Assembly: GCF_947241125.1 (NCBI RefSeq)
Contig: NZ_OX365700.1
Span: 310,001 to 374,000 of the forward strand
Origin: Nitrospira tepida
GTDB taxonomy: Bacteria > Nitrospirota > Nitrospiria > Nitrospirales > Nitrospiraceae
DNA: 64,000 nucleotides
Direction: 5' to 3'
Part shown: positions 43,915 through 51,748 of the stretch, one piece after another
How positions within the stretch are numbered: the stretch's first letter is position 1
Layout: the number at the start of each line of letters is the position of its first letter
The notes under the pieces: generated by a model
The model's input: only the letters and a program-made list of their open reading frames with translations
What the model was told of the DNA's origin: nothing
The model's database searches: none
Program-made: the position numbers and the translations under genes

Positions 43915-44154
43915 CTACCGCTCTCTCGCCTTCTCACGGTTCAGATCATCCAGCCGGCCTGAGCGATTTCGCACCGCACGCACCGTGCGGCTGCTGATCA
44001 TCGCACTCCCCGCCAAACGCGCCTTCGCGATCGCGCCATTGTAACTACCTTGCCTCTCCGGCCTGTTTCCACGGTCGGACAGCCCGAAACGGATGGTGCG
44101 CGGCCGGACCGGAACTTGCTCTTCCGCCTTCCCCACGATCTTGCTGTCAGACAT
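43915..44154 (-). CDS. Small basic protein of unknown function (doubtful)
   Basis: From ATG 44154 a 79-residue basic peptide (MSDSKIVGKAEEQVPVRPRT start, ending LDDLNREKARER) is possible, with a weak AGAG upstream. It has no recognised motif. It could be a small antitoxin-like or DNA-binding protein, or chance. The stretch 43896-43915 next to it resembles part of the leader repeat near 24400 (CGCTTTGCTTGA). Confidence 0.3.
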   Translation of the reverse strand: MSDSKIVGKAEEQVPVRPRTIRFGLSDRGNRPERQGSYNGAIAKARLAGSAMISSRTVRAVRNRSGRLDDLNREKARER

Positions 44155-44445
44155 CGCGGGTCTCTTCCCGACTCTGTGGGGCATCGTGAACGAGCAATCA
44201 GGTGAACGATGACCGCGTAACGGGAATAGGAGGCGCCGTTCCATGAAGCATCGGATCTCGACCCTCTCGGTATCCGGTCTCCGGCCCGCAGTAGGCAGCC
44301 GCCCTCCCACAATCTCCACCTTCTCCCTACGGCCGACCGACTGGTCAGCGCCCTTGATGCCGGGTCGGACGGCTTCGGCGCGCAGCACCATCGACGGAAG
44401 ATCTTCGCAAGATCCTGACCACCGGGAGCACAGGAGTCCCGTCAC

Positions 44446-45162
44446 ATGACGTCGATCGATCTGGCTGTGACGGCGTTTTTCAACCAGTTTGTCCAGCGGT
44501 CATGGACGTTCGATGCGATCATGGTCTACCTCGCCTCAAGCAATCTCGCCAAGGGCTACCTGATCCTGCCCCTGTTCTGGTGGGCCTGGTTTCGGGAAGA
44601 GAGGAACGAGCACCGTCATGCGATCCTGGTGACCCTGCTGGTCTCCTGCATCTTCGCCGTCGCCCTTTCTCAGGCCGCACAATACAAGCCGATCCGCGTG
44701 AGACCCTTGTTCACGCCCGAACTCCACCTGAAACATGCCGAAGGGCTCCAGGAATGGCACTATTCGTCGTGGAGCGCGTTCCCGAGCGACCATGCGACCT
44801 TCTTCTTTTCGTTCGCGGTCGGGTTGTTCTTCGTTTCCCGGACGCTGGGGTGGCTGGCCTTGGCCCATGCCGTCCTTATCATTTCGTTTCCCAGGGCTTA
44901 CCTCGGCCTCCACTATCTGACCGATATCGTCGCGGGCGCCCTATTGGGTGGGTCGGTCACCTATGCGTTCTGTACCAGCGAAGGGATACAGACCCGCCTC
45001 GGCTCTTGGACGACGACATGGGAGCGGACGAGGCCGGCCGCGCTGTACGCCGCTTTGTTCGTGATGACCACCCAAATGACCTATCTATTCTATGACGCCC
45101 ACGAGTTGGCTCAGTTTCTTTACGACCTGCTCAAGGGAGCCGGAGAGAAACTGCTTCACTAG
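44446..45162 (+). CDS. PAP2-family membrane phosphatase
   Basis: This 238-residue polytopic protein has the three PAP2 phosphatase motifs: KPIRVRP, WSAFPSDHATFFF and FPRAYLGLHYLTDIVAG. It has about six hydrophobic segments. It likely dephosphorylates undecaprenyl pyrophosphate or a phosphatidate at the membrane. The start ATG overlaps the stop of a possible 68-codon leader frame (44243-44449). The stop TAG at 45160-45162 lies inside the left border of a MITE-like element, so the original C terminus may have been longer. Confidence 0.88.
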   Translation: MTSIDLAVTAFFNQFVQRSWTFDAIMVYLASSNLAKGYLILPLFWWAWFREERNEHRHAILVTLLVSCIFAVALSQAAQYKPIRVRPLFTPELHLKHAEGLQEWHYSSWSAFPSDHATFFFSFAVGLFFVSRTLGWLALAHAVLIISFPRAYLGLHYLTDIVAGALLGGSVTYAFCTSEGIQTRLGSWTTTWERTRPAALYAALFVMTTQMTYLFYDAHELAQFLYDLLKGAGEKLLH

Positions 45163-45374
45163 CCCGCATTATTCACGAGAGTTCGTGACGAAACCGCGGA
45201 GATGCCACGCGAAACGGGCGTGCGGAGCCGCGAGAACCCGAGGCATACTTAGGCAGTATGTCGAGGGGGTGAGCGGCGAGCCCGCCCGGTTGGCTGCCGT
45301 TCAGGCGCAGCCAACCTTGTTGCAGCGGCATATCGGCGGTTGCAGTAGAAGTCATCGTGAATAATGCGGGCTAG
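45159..45374. mobile_element. 216-bp MITE-like element with 20-bp terminal inverted repeats
   Basis: The ends CTAGCCCGCATTATTCACGA (45159-45178) and its exact reverse complement (45355-45374) bound a non-coding core. CTAG at each outer edge may be the tip of the repeat or a 4-bp target duplication. Inside, GGTTGGCTGC and GCAGCCAACC (45288-45316) form a 10-bp hairpin. The termini resemble those of IS1380-type elements, from memory only. No transposase is encoded, so it would move only in trans. Confidence 0.8.
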
Positions 45375-45527
45375 CCAACCGCTACGCTCCATCCTTCCGC
45401 CTCGCGTTCAAGCATGATTCGGGCGGCGCATCCGCCGGCAGGTCGCTGCCACGGCACGTCGCTGCCTCTTGAGCCCTGAACCCCTGTTGCGATAGTCTGG
45501 CTCCCTTCACAAGAGGAGTGGCACACG

Positions 45528-46310
45528 ATGGGAACCAAGACAAGGACCGGATTGACGCGCGCGACGTTTCTGGATCGTTATATTCAGCGGTTTAAGGAAC
45601 GGTTGGAGAAATTTCAGCCGTTTCTCTCCCGCAAAAAAACCACCATGTCGCTGGAGCAGTTCGATGAAGACATGGAGGATCTGATCGGCCAAGTGTTCGG
45701 CCAGGCCTCCGATCAGTTCGAGGCCTATCTCTATGCCAAGATCGGCGAAGGGAGCCTCCTGCCCGAGGAGGCGCAGGAAAGCGGTACCCATGACCGGGAA
45801 CGCGAGAGCCTGCACCAGCGCAAGCGGGTGCTCGAAAGCTGCGTCGCCGACCTCGAATTCCGCAAGCGCCTGCTCGTGACGCGGCGGCCTGGCCTCGACG
45901 GGCAGGCCCTGCAACGGGTGACCGTCGAGGACTATATGGCCAGCGACGTCCGCAGCATCCACAGCGGCGCGACGATCAAGGAGGCGGGCCGGGCGTTGCA
46001 GAAGTGGAAGGTCGGCTCGCTCATCGTGGATGACGGCTCGCGCTATATCGGTATCGTGACCGACTCGGATCTAAGCCGGAAGGCCGTGGCCCGCGGGCTC
46101 GATCCGAGCACGACGACCGTGCTCACCTGCATGAGCAAGCCGGTCGTGACGATCGAGCTGACGGAATCCCTGTCGGACGCCCTGGCCCTCATGAAGGATG
46201 CGGGGGTGCGGCACCTGCCTGTGACGGCGGACCGGACCATCATCGGCGTGCTGTCTGTGTCGGACATCCTGCGGGCGATTGAGGACCTGTCGGCGATGCG
46301 CGTGGACTAG
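45528..46310 (+). CDS. CBS-domain pair protein with helical N terminus
   Basis: This 260-residue protein has an N-terminal charged helical region (about 1-120, with FDEDMEDLIGQVFG and a coiled-coil-like RERESLHQRKRV). Two CBS domains follow: VEDYMASDVRSIHSGATIKE to GIVTDSDLSRKAVA (about 132-190), and CMSKPVVTIELTESL to GVLSVSDILRAIED (about 200-255). CBS pairs bind adenyl nucleotides and regulate partners. AGGAG precedes the ATG. The next gene encodes a lipoprotein with a glycosidase-like fold; any link is unclear. Confidence 0.85.
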   Translation: MGTKTRTGLTRATFLDRYIQRFKERLEKFQPFLSRKKTTMSLEQFDEDMEDLIGQVFGQASDQFEAYLYAKIGEGSLLPEEAQESGTHDRERESLHQRKRVLESCVADLEFRKRLLVTRRPGLDGQALQRVTVEDYMASDVRSIHSGATIKEAGRALQKWKVGSLIVDDGSRYIGIVTDSDLSRKAVARGLDPSTTTVLTCMSKPVVTIELTESLSDALALMKDAGVRHLPVTADRTIIGVLSVSDILRAIEDLSAMRVD

Positions 46311-46332
46311 CCCCCCATTTCAGACCCTCCTC

Positions 46333-47763
46333 ATGAACGCGACCCGACCAGTGAGCCGGCGGCCGCTAGTTCTGTGGTTACCGCTGTGGTGCGCAGTGGT
46401 GCTGAGCGCGGCGGCCGGTTGCGTGACCGACGGCGAGCGGCTCCGGGCTGCCTCATTCGAGCCATCCGCTCCGATGGTGACGGTGACGCCGGTCGAGATC
46501 GACGAGGTCCTCTACAATCCCGGGATGGGCTTTGCCGATTTCCATTTCGGGTTCGGCCATCCGCCTCCGGCCGATCGCTATCCTCGCTCGACCGTCGCCT
46601 ATTTCCGCTGGTCCTGGGCCGACCTTGAGCCGGCCGAGGGGCACTATGCATTCGACTTCGTGGATCGGATCATCGAACAGGCCAAGGCCAAGGGCGAACG
46701 GCTGGCCTTCCGCATCGTGGCGGAATACGAGCAGGGATCGCCGCGCTGGCTGTTGGAGAAGGGGGTCGCCAGCATCAAGGAAACCGACGGGATCTTTCCG
46801 GACTACAACAATCCTCTCTTTCTCGAGTACCACGAAAAGTTGATCAAGGCCTTCGGCGAACGGTACGGCGCTTCGCCGGAGATCGACCATGTGGACATCG
46901 GATCGGTCGGGTGCTGGGGAGAATGGAACACAGCCTGCTGCCTCCCGGAGCAACGTCCTCAATGCCAGGCGTTCTTTCCGAGCGAGGGGAATCAGCTCAG
47001 GATCACCGACTGGTACTTCAGGTATTTTCCGCAGGTGCCGCTGGTCAGCCTGCACGGCGGCCAACTCAAATATGGCGCCGAACGCGGAGCCGGCTGGCGC
47101 GGGGACTGTTTCGGGGACTATGGCTATTTCACCCCCACCTGGAATCACATGGAACATGCTTACGCACCGGTGCTGCGCGATCCGGTGATCGGCGAGGCCT
47201 GGAAACGTGGTCCCGTGCAGTTCGAAGTCTGCGGCGTGATGCAGGACTGGCAGGACAAGGGGTTCGACATCGATCGTATCTTGCAGCAGGGGCTGGACTG
47301 GCACCTCTCGGTCCTGAACGCAAAATCGGCTCCCGTGCCGGAAGCCTGGCGATCCAAGGTCGAACAGTTTCTCAAGAAGATGGGCTATCGGCTGGTGCTG
47401 CGTGAGTTCAGCCATCAGGCGGAGGCCAGGGCCGGCGGTCCGTTGGTCCTGCAATCCCGATGGGAGAATGTCGGCGTGGCTCCCGTCTATCGTCCCTGGC
47501 CGCTTGCCTACCGGCTGCGGAACGAGTCGGAGCAGGTCATGGCTCAATGGACGAGCGGGGCGGATCTCAAGCGGTGGCTGCCGGGCGAGCCATACCTGGT
47601 CGAAGAGACGCCGGCGATTCCGCCGGACGTGCCGGCCGGAGTCTATCACATCGATGTTGCGGTGCTCGACGAAGCAGGCCGGTTGCCACTGGTGGATCTG
47701 GCCATTGCCGGGCGGCGGGCGGATCGATGGTATCCGATCTCCCGGGTCATGGTCCGCGAATAG
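46333..47763 (+). CDS. Lipoprotein with glycoside-hydrolase-like (DUF4832-type) fold
   Basis: This 476-residue protein has a signal peptide with lipobox LSAAAGC. The core resembles a TIM-barrel glycosidase: YFRWSWADLEPAEGHYAFDF, FRIVAEYEQGSPRWL and a likely catalytic Glu in DIGSVGCWGEWNTACC. The C-terminal beta domain (LQSRWENVGVAPVYRPWPLAYRL) matches the DUF4832 pattern. It probably acts on an extracellular or periplasmic sugar polymer; the substrate is unknown. It converges on the CarH gene. Confidence 0.75.
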   Translation: MNATRPVSRRPLVLWLPLWCAVVLSAAAGCVTDGERLRAASFEPSAPMVTVTPVEIDEVLYNPGMGFADFHFGFGHPPPADRYPRSTVAYFRWSWADLEPAEGHYAFDFVDRIIEQAKAKGERLAFRIVAEYEQGSPRWLLEKGVASIKETDGIFPDYNNPLFLEYHEKLIKAFGERYGASPEIDHVDIGSVGCWGEWNTACCLPEQRPQCQAFFPSEGNQLRITDWYFRYFPQVPLVSLHGGQLKYGAERGAGWRGDCFGDYGYFTPTWNHMEHAYAPVLRDPVIGEAWKRGPVQFEVCGVMQDWQDKGFDIDRILQQGLDWHLSVLNAKSAPVPEAWRSKVEQFLKKMGYRLVLREFSHQAEARAGGPLVLQSRWENVGVAPVYRPWPLAYRLRNESEQVMAQWTSGADLKRWLPGEPYLVEETPAIPPDVPAGVYHIDVAVLDEAGRLPLVDLAIAGRRADRWYPISRVMVRE

Positions 47764-47796
47764 CAGCCTCTCCGGCGATTGAACGGCGAGCCAGAG

Positions 47797-48720
47797 CTAG
47801 CGAGGCGCAGACGATTGGGCAGACCGCACGCGTTCCAAGAACCGGTCCAGCGAGTCCAGATCCTCCAGCACGACCAGCCCTTCCTCCTCGAAAATCTCCT
47901 TGACGGCCGAGAGGCCGGCTCCTCCCAACCCGACCGGACAAAGCGGCTTGATCTTGTGGGCCAGCGCCTTGGCCAGGGCGTGAAGCTCGTCATCCGGACC
48001 GCCCAACGTCATCGAGAGCAGCACCAGGGCCGGCTGCACGTCAAGGCACAAGGCCGACAGGTCGTCGATCGGCGTGTTGGGGCCTAAGTAGATCACCCGG
48101 AATCCTCGGACGGCGCAGTGGTAGGCGACGGTCTGCGCGCCGAGTTCGTGCGTCTCCTTCGGAGGACAGGCGACGACGACCTTCGGGCCATGATCCGGCG
48201 GCGCCAATTGATTCATCACGGAGAAGAGCTTCTGCTGCACGACCTTGCTGACGTAATGTTCGACGGCCACGCTAAGCCTCCCCTCATGCCATAACTCCCC
48301 GACGCGCTGCTGGAGCGGGATCAGCATCCCGTGGAGCGCTTCGTCAAACGGGACGATGGCGACCGCTCCGTTCAGCTTCCGCTCAAAGCTCGTCTTGTCC
48401 AACGGATCGAGCGACTGAATCAGTTGTTCGATCAACCTTGCATAGGGATTCGAGTCCGGAGAGCGCGCCGGCAAGGCCGATTGGCGCGCACGCGCGAGCA
48501 ATTCATCCCGGCCCAGTTCCGCCAAATCCCCGATCGAGTATCCCCGCTCCTGCTCCTGCTTCAAAAAACGAAGCAGCAACACGTCTTCGTCTGAATAATT
48601 GCGATAACGGTTGGCCCCCCGGATCGGTTTCAACAACCCATAACGCCTCTCCCAGACGCGAATCACGTCCTTGGTGAGACCGGTGAGTTTCGCAACTCTA
48701 TGAATTCTATGGGTATTCAT
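47797..48720 (-). CDS. carH: CarH-type B12-dependent photoreceptor and MerR-family repressor
   Basis: This 307-residue protein has an N-terminal MerR-type HTH (HRVAKLTGLTKDVIRVWERR, residues 7-26). A helical bundle (about 95-170) and a C-terminal cobalamin domain (about 178-300) follow. The CarH photosensor residues align: Trp144-x9-Glu154-His155 (WHEGRLSVAVEH), His145 right after the Trp (like His132 of Thermus CarH), and the lower Co ligand His191 in KETHELG. Known CarH tetramers repress in the dark with adenosylcobalamin and fall apart in light. It diverges from the photoprotection genes, which it likely controls. An ATG at 48732 is an alternative start. Confidence 0.9.
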   Translation of the reverse strand: MNTHRIHRVAKLTGLTKDVIRVWERRYGLLKPIRGANRYRNYSDEDVLLLRFLKQEQERGYSIGDLAELGRDELLARARQSALPARSPDSNPYARLIEQLIQSLDPLDKTSFERKLNGAVAIVPFDEALHGMLIPLQQRVGELWHEGRLSVAVEHYVSKVVQQKLFSVMNQLAPPDHGPKVVVACPPKETHELGAQTVAYHCAVRGFRVIYLGPNTPIDDLSALCLDVQPALVLLSMTLGGPDDELHALAKALAHKIKPLCPVGLGGAGLSAVKEIFEEEGLVVLEDLDSLDRFLERVRSAQSSAPR

Positions 48721-48745
48721 AATGCAACCCATGATAGCACAGTGC

Positions 48746-48827
48746 GTCCAATGTTTGTAGAATATTTTTTATATCAACTATTGACACATTGGACAAATAC
48801 CGTTATACATTAGACACAACATTGGAC
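48746..48827 (+). promoter_or_regulatory. Promoter with CarH-operator-like repeats
   Basis: A near-consensus promoter, TTGACA (48781-48786), 17-base spacer, TATACA (48804-48809), points to the plus-strand operon. Boxes of ACAT(T)(G/A)GAC occur at 48786-48794, 48807-48815 and 48819-48827, with one inverted (GTCCAATGT) at 48746-48754. They overlap the -35/spacer, the -10/start and the start-proximal DNA. The inverted box lies between this promoter and the regulator gene. This layout suits repression and autoregulation by the divergent CarH-like protein. Confidence 0.7.
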
Positions 48828-48862
48828 ATACCATAGGCCAAACGATCAAGGAGGTGATGACC

Positions 48863-49198
48863 GTGGCGACAGCAAGGACGAGACAGGCCGATCGAGCAAC
48901 CCCGATCCAACCATCCGCGCTCCGCCCTGCGACGATTCAAGAGTGTGTGCGGTGCGGTGGATTGTTGGTGATCGACCACTGCACGGACCTGATGGACGGC
49001 ACAGGCCGGTTGGAGTTCACGGCCCTACGCTGCGTGCAGTGCGGCGACGTCATCGATCCGGTGATTCTTCGGAATCGCGTCACCCAAGGGACCAAGCAGG
49101 CCTCGGTCCCCTCCGGCTTGCTGACTGATCCAGCCGGCGTCGCCTTCCGCGTCAGTGCCGGTCGATCGGGACAGTATGCAACAGCCATGTTCTCGTAG
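48863..49198 (+). CDS. Two-CxxC zinc-ribbon-like protein, first gene of the light-regulated series
   Basis: This 111-residue protein has CVRC and CVQC pairs about 30 residues apart, followed by GDVIDPVILRNR, and is paralogous to the protein at 1563-1790. AAGGAGG at 48848-48854 best fits GTG 48863 (eight bases), not the nearer ATG 48857 or GTG 48854. It follows the CarH-controlled promoter directly. Its N-terminal 25 residues and C-terminal tail are not in the paralogue. Its role is unknown; metal binding is likely. Confidence 0.75.
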   Translation: MATARTRQADRATPIQPSALRPATIQECVRCGGLLVIDHCTDLMDGTGRLEFTALRCVQCGDVIDPVILRNRVTQGTKQASVPSGLLTDPAGVAFRVSAGRSGQYATAMFS

Positions 49199-49236
49199 AT
49201 TTCACACACCACCATTCAACAGGAAGGATGACAGCC

Positions 49237-50190
49237 ATGCGGAGGACCACGGTGCTTACGGCAGCCATCGCGAGTTTAGCTTTGATGACAGGCTCGGGAA
49301 TCGCTTTCGGAGCGGGCGAGAAGGAAAAGGACATGGCGACGATCCCCGGCGGGGAATTCACCATGGGCGGCAACGAACATTCAGATGAGCCCCGGCATCA
49401 GGTCGTGCTCGACTCGTTTCTGATCGATAAGTTCGAGGTCTCGAACGCGCGATTCAAAGAATTCATGAAAGCGACCGGTCATCCGGCTCCCGCCTACTGG
49501 GACGATCCTCGATTGAGCAAGCCCAACCAGCCGGTGGTGGGCGTGAGCTGGCATGATGCGACTGCCTTCTGTAAGTGGGAAGGAAAGCGGTTGCCAACCG
49601 AAGCCGAATGGGAACGGGCTGCTAAAGGACCCTCGGGCGACAACCATTATCCCTGGGGGCATTCGCTGGATCCGTCCAAGGCCAACTATGGCCAGAACGT
49701 CGGGCGGACCGAGCCGGTCGATGCCTATCCCGAAGGGGTGAACGGCTTCGGGCTCTATAACATGGCCGGCAATGTGTTCGAGTGGGTTTCAGATTGGTAT
49801 GACCCCCACTCGTACAAGAGGAGCAATGCCCTAAATCCACAGGGCGCCGACAAGGGGTACAACTTCGCCAACCAGGGCCCGGTAAAGGTCCTACGAGGCG
49901 GCTCATGGCTGGCACCGGAGACCTCTCTCCACACCACACACCGGTTCTGGAACCAGCCGGAGAACAATTCCTATGGGGTCGGACTGGGATTCCGTTGCGC
50001 CAAGAGCGCCGCTCCGATCGTGCATGCGGATCAGGCAGGCCGGGACGCATTCATCCAGGCCCTGATCAGCATGGGCATTGAGAAGTACCCGGATGCTCTG
50101 GTGTCGATCGAACAAGCGCTCAAGGCAGATCCGAGCAACAAGGAATATGCCGCGACCCGCGACCTCATCAAGAAGAGCCTGAAGAAATAA
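49237..50190 (+). CDS. Secreted FGE-sulfatase-domain protein 1 with C-terminal helical repeat
   Basis: This 317-residue protein has a signal peptide (LTAAIASLALMTGSGIAFGA) and a formylglycine-generating-enzyme-like domain: IPGGEFTMGGNEHSDEPRH, DKFEVSNARFKEFM, RLPTEAEWERAAKG, MAGNVFEWVSDWYD, VLRGGSWL and GLGFRCAKS. The active-site cysteine pair of true FGE is absent (the region reads LHTTHRFWNQ), so oxidase activity is unlikely. The last 50 residues look like a TPR-type helix pair (YPDALVSIEQALKADPSNKE). ATG 49237 fits AGGAAGG nine bases upstream. Confidence 0.85.
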   Translation: MRRTTVLTAAIASLALMTGSGIAFGAGEKEKDMATIPGGEFTMGGNEHSDEPRHQVVLDSFLIDKFEVSNARFKEFMKATGHPAPAYWDDPRLSKPNQPVVGVSWHDATAFCKWEGKRLPTEAEWERAAKGPSGDNHYPWGHSLDPSKANYGQNVGRTEPVDAYPEGVNGFGLYNMAGNVFEWVSDWYDPHSYKRSNALNPQGADKGYNFANQGPVKVLRGGSWLAPETSLHTTHRFWNQPENNSYGVGLGFRCAKSAAPIVHADQAGRDAFIQALISMGIEKYPDALVSIEQALKADPSNKEYAATRDLIKKSLKK

Positions 50191-50196
50191 TGGTTT

Positions 50197-50230
50197 CGGC
50201 GGCAGCCGCGTCCCGTCGCGGCTGCCGCCG
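50197..50230 (+). terminator. 14-bp stem hairpin between the FGE-like genes
   Basis: CGGCGGCAGCCGCG pairs perfectly with CGCGGCTGCCGCCG across a six-base loop, seven bases past the first FGE-like gene. No U-run follows. It may act as an attenuator or protect the upstream mRNA from decay. Confidence 0.5.
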
Positions 50231-50270
50231 GTATGCGGGTCAATCTTCGCCATCTGGCCGGAGGGATGCC

Positions 50271-51326
50271 ATGGAGAGAATAACGAACACGATCCTTATC
50301 GCTGCCGTCCTGCTCGCGGTCGCAGTCAGCGTCGCGGACGGAGCCGACTCGATGATTCCGGACGACATGGTGTATGTCGCCCAGGGGCCATCGATCATGG
50401 GTCTCGACAGAGCGCAGCAACCGGAAACCAATGCCAAACTGACGCCCTACCAGAAACGTATGGCGACACCCTGGTCGGCGGATGCCTTCCACGATGAAGT
50501 TCCGGCCCATCTGGTCATGCTGGATGCCTTTCTGATCGATAAGTACGAGGTCTCCAATGGGAACTATGGCGAGTTCATGAATCAGACAGGCCACCCCGCA
50601 CCGGCCTATTGGGACGATCCGCGCCTCAACAAGTCGGAGCAGCCGGTAGTCGGTGTCAATTGGTACGATGCCAAGGCCTACTGCGAATGGCGAGGCAAGC
50701 GGCTTCCGACCGAGGCCGAATGGGAGAAGGCGGCGCGCGGCCCCTCCGGGAACCTCTATCCCTGGGGCGACCAATTCGATGAAGCCCGCGCCAACTTCGG
50801 GCGCCGGGCCGAAGCGACGGCTCCGGTCACAGCCTACCCCGAAGGGGCCAGCTATTACGGCGCCCTCAACATGGCCGGCAACGTCTTCGAGTGGGTGGCC
50901 GACTGGTACGACCCCCAGTACTACGGCCGGTTCGACACCTCCGTGAATCCGACCGGGCCGGACAAGCCCATCTGGCTTGGCGGGACCGGCACCTATGTGG
51001 ATCGTCTGACCGTCGGAGAAAAGCGCGTCATCCGCGGCGGCTCCTGGATCGCGCCGGAAGCGACGGTACGGTCCACGCACCGGTTCTGGAATCATCCCTT
51101 GAATAACAGCTACGGCGTCGGTCTCGGGTTCCGCTGCACACAGCAGGCGCCGCAGCAGATTGAACAACAGATTCGCCAGGCCTCCATCGAAGCCTTGGTT
51201 CTCATGGGTAAGGAACAGTTCGAGGAGGCCAGGCAGTCGGTCGCGCGCGGATTGCGGATCGATCCGGTGAACCCGGAGCTGTTGGATCTGGACCGGTTGA
51301 TTCATAAGTCACTGAAACGCGGTTAG
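50271..51326 (+). CDS. Secreted FGE-sulfatase-domain protein 2 with C-terminal helical repeat
   Basis: This 351-residue paralogue of the preceding gene has a signal peptide (ILIAAVLLAVAVSVADG). The FGE-like core shows DKYEVSNGNYGEFMNQTGHP, RLPTEAEWEKAARGP, MAGNVFEWVADWYDPQYYG, VIRGGSWIAPEA and GLGFRCTQQ. It has a TPR-like tail (EEARQSVARGLRIDPVNPE). Again the catalytic Cys pair is replaced (VRSTHRFWNH). The strong similarity, including the GHPAPAYWDDPRL block, shows a recent tandem duplication. GGAGGG precedes the ATG. Confidence 0.85.
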   Translation: MERITNTILIAAVLLAVAVSVADGADSMIPDDMVYVAQGPSIMGLDRAQQPETNAKLTPYQKRMATPWSADAFHDEVPAHLVMLDAFLIDKYEVSNGNYGEFMNQTGHPAPAYWDDPRLNKSEQPVVGVNWYDAKAYCEWRGKRLPTEAEWEKAARGPSGNLYPWGDQFDEARANFGRRAEATAPVTAYPEGASYYGALNMAGNVFEWVADWYDPQYYGRFDTSVNPTGPDKPIWLGGTGTYVDRLTVGEKRVIRGGSWIAPEATVRSTHRFWNHPLNNSYGVGLGFRCTQQAPQQIEQQIRQASIEALVLMGKEQFEEARQSVARGLRIDPVNPELLDLDRLIHKSLKRG

Positions 51327-51358
51327 TCTCACAGGCCGGCATAGGCGGGAGCACACCC

Positions 51359-51748
51359 ATGAGCAAAATCCAGTCCCCTTCCACACCAACTTTCTCGTTC
51401 GGCCTTCTGTTGATCGCGGTCGCGGCGTGGTTCGTCCAGCCTGTGCATGGCGGTCCGATCGATCCGGGCGCACATCCCTTTCCGGAGGCGGCGCAGGCCG
51501 TTCATGAAGCCGAACATGCCGTCGACCAGGCCTGGGAGACCTATCACAAGGCGGCCTTGGGGGGGACGATCGCGTCGCCGGCCGTGCAGGCGGAGATCGA
51601 ACAGCATTTGCATGAAGCCCGGGCGTTGGTGCCGCAAGCTCGGTCGGCGGCGGAACGCGGCGATACAAGGCAAGTCCAACGATTGGTGGACGCCATTACG
51701 ATCCATACTGATGCGGCAATCATGGGAAGCAGGGAGCACAAGCGATGA
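51359..51748 (+). CDS. Small secreted helical protein
   Basis: This 129-residue protein has a signal peptide (SFGLLLIAVAAWFVQPVHG). The mature part is rich in helix and histidine (AAQAVHEAEHAVDQAWETYH, IEQHLHEARALVPQARSA). The pattern suggests a small periplasmic helical bundle, possibly metal-binding. Its stop overlaps the start of the third FGE-like gene (ATGA), so the two are co-translated. No family is recognised. Confidence 0.7.
   Translation: MSKIQSPSTPTFSFGLLLIAVAAWFVQPVHGGPIDPGAHPFPEAAQAVHEAEHAVDQAWETYHKAALGGTIASPAVQAEIEQHLHEARALVPQARSAAERGDTRQVQRLVDAITIHTDAAIMGSREHKR

Noticed and set aside
44243-44449. 68-codon frame overlapping the PAP2 start
   Set aside because: It has a GGAGG upstream and an ATGA overlap, but the Ser/Pro/Arg-rich composition lacks any pattern. 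Kept only as a remark under PAP2.
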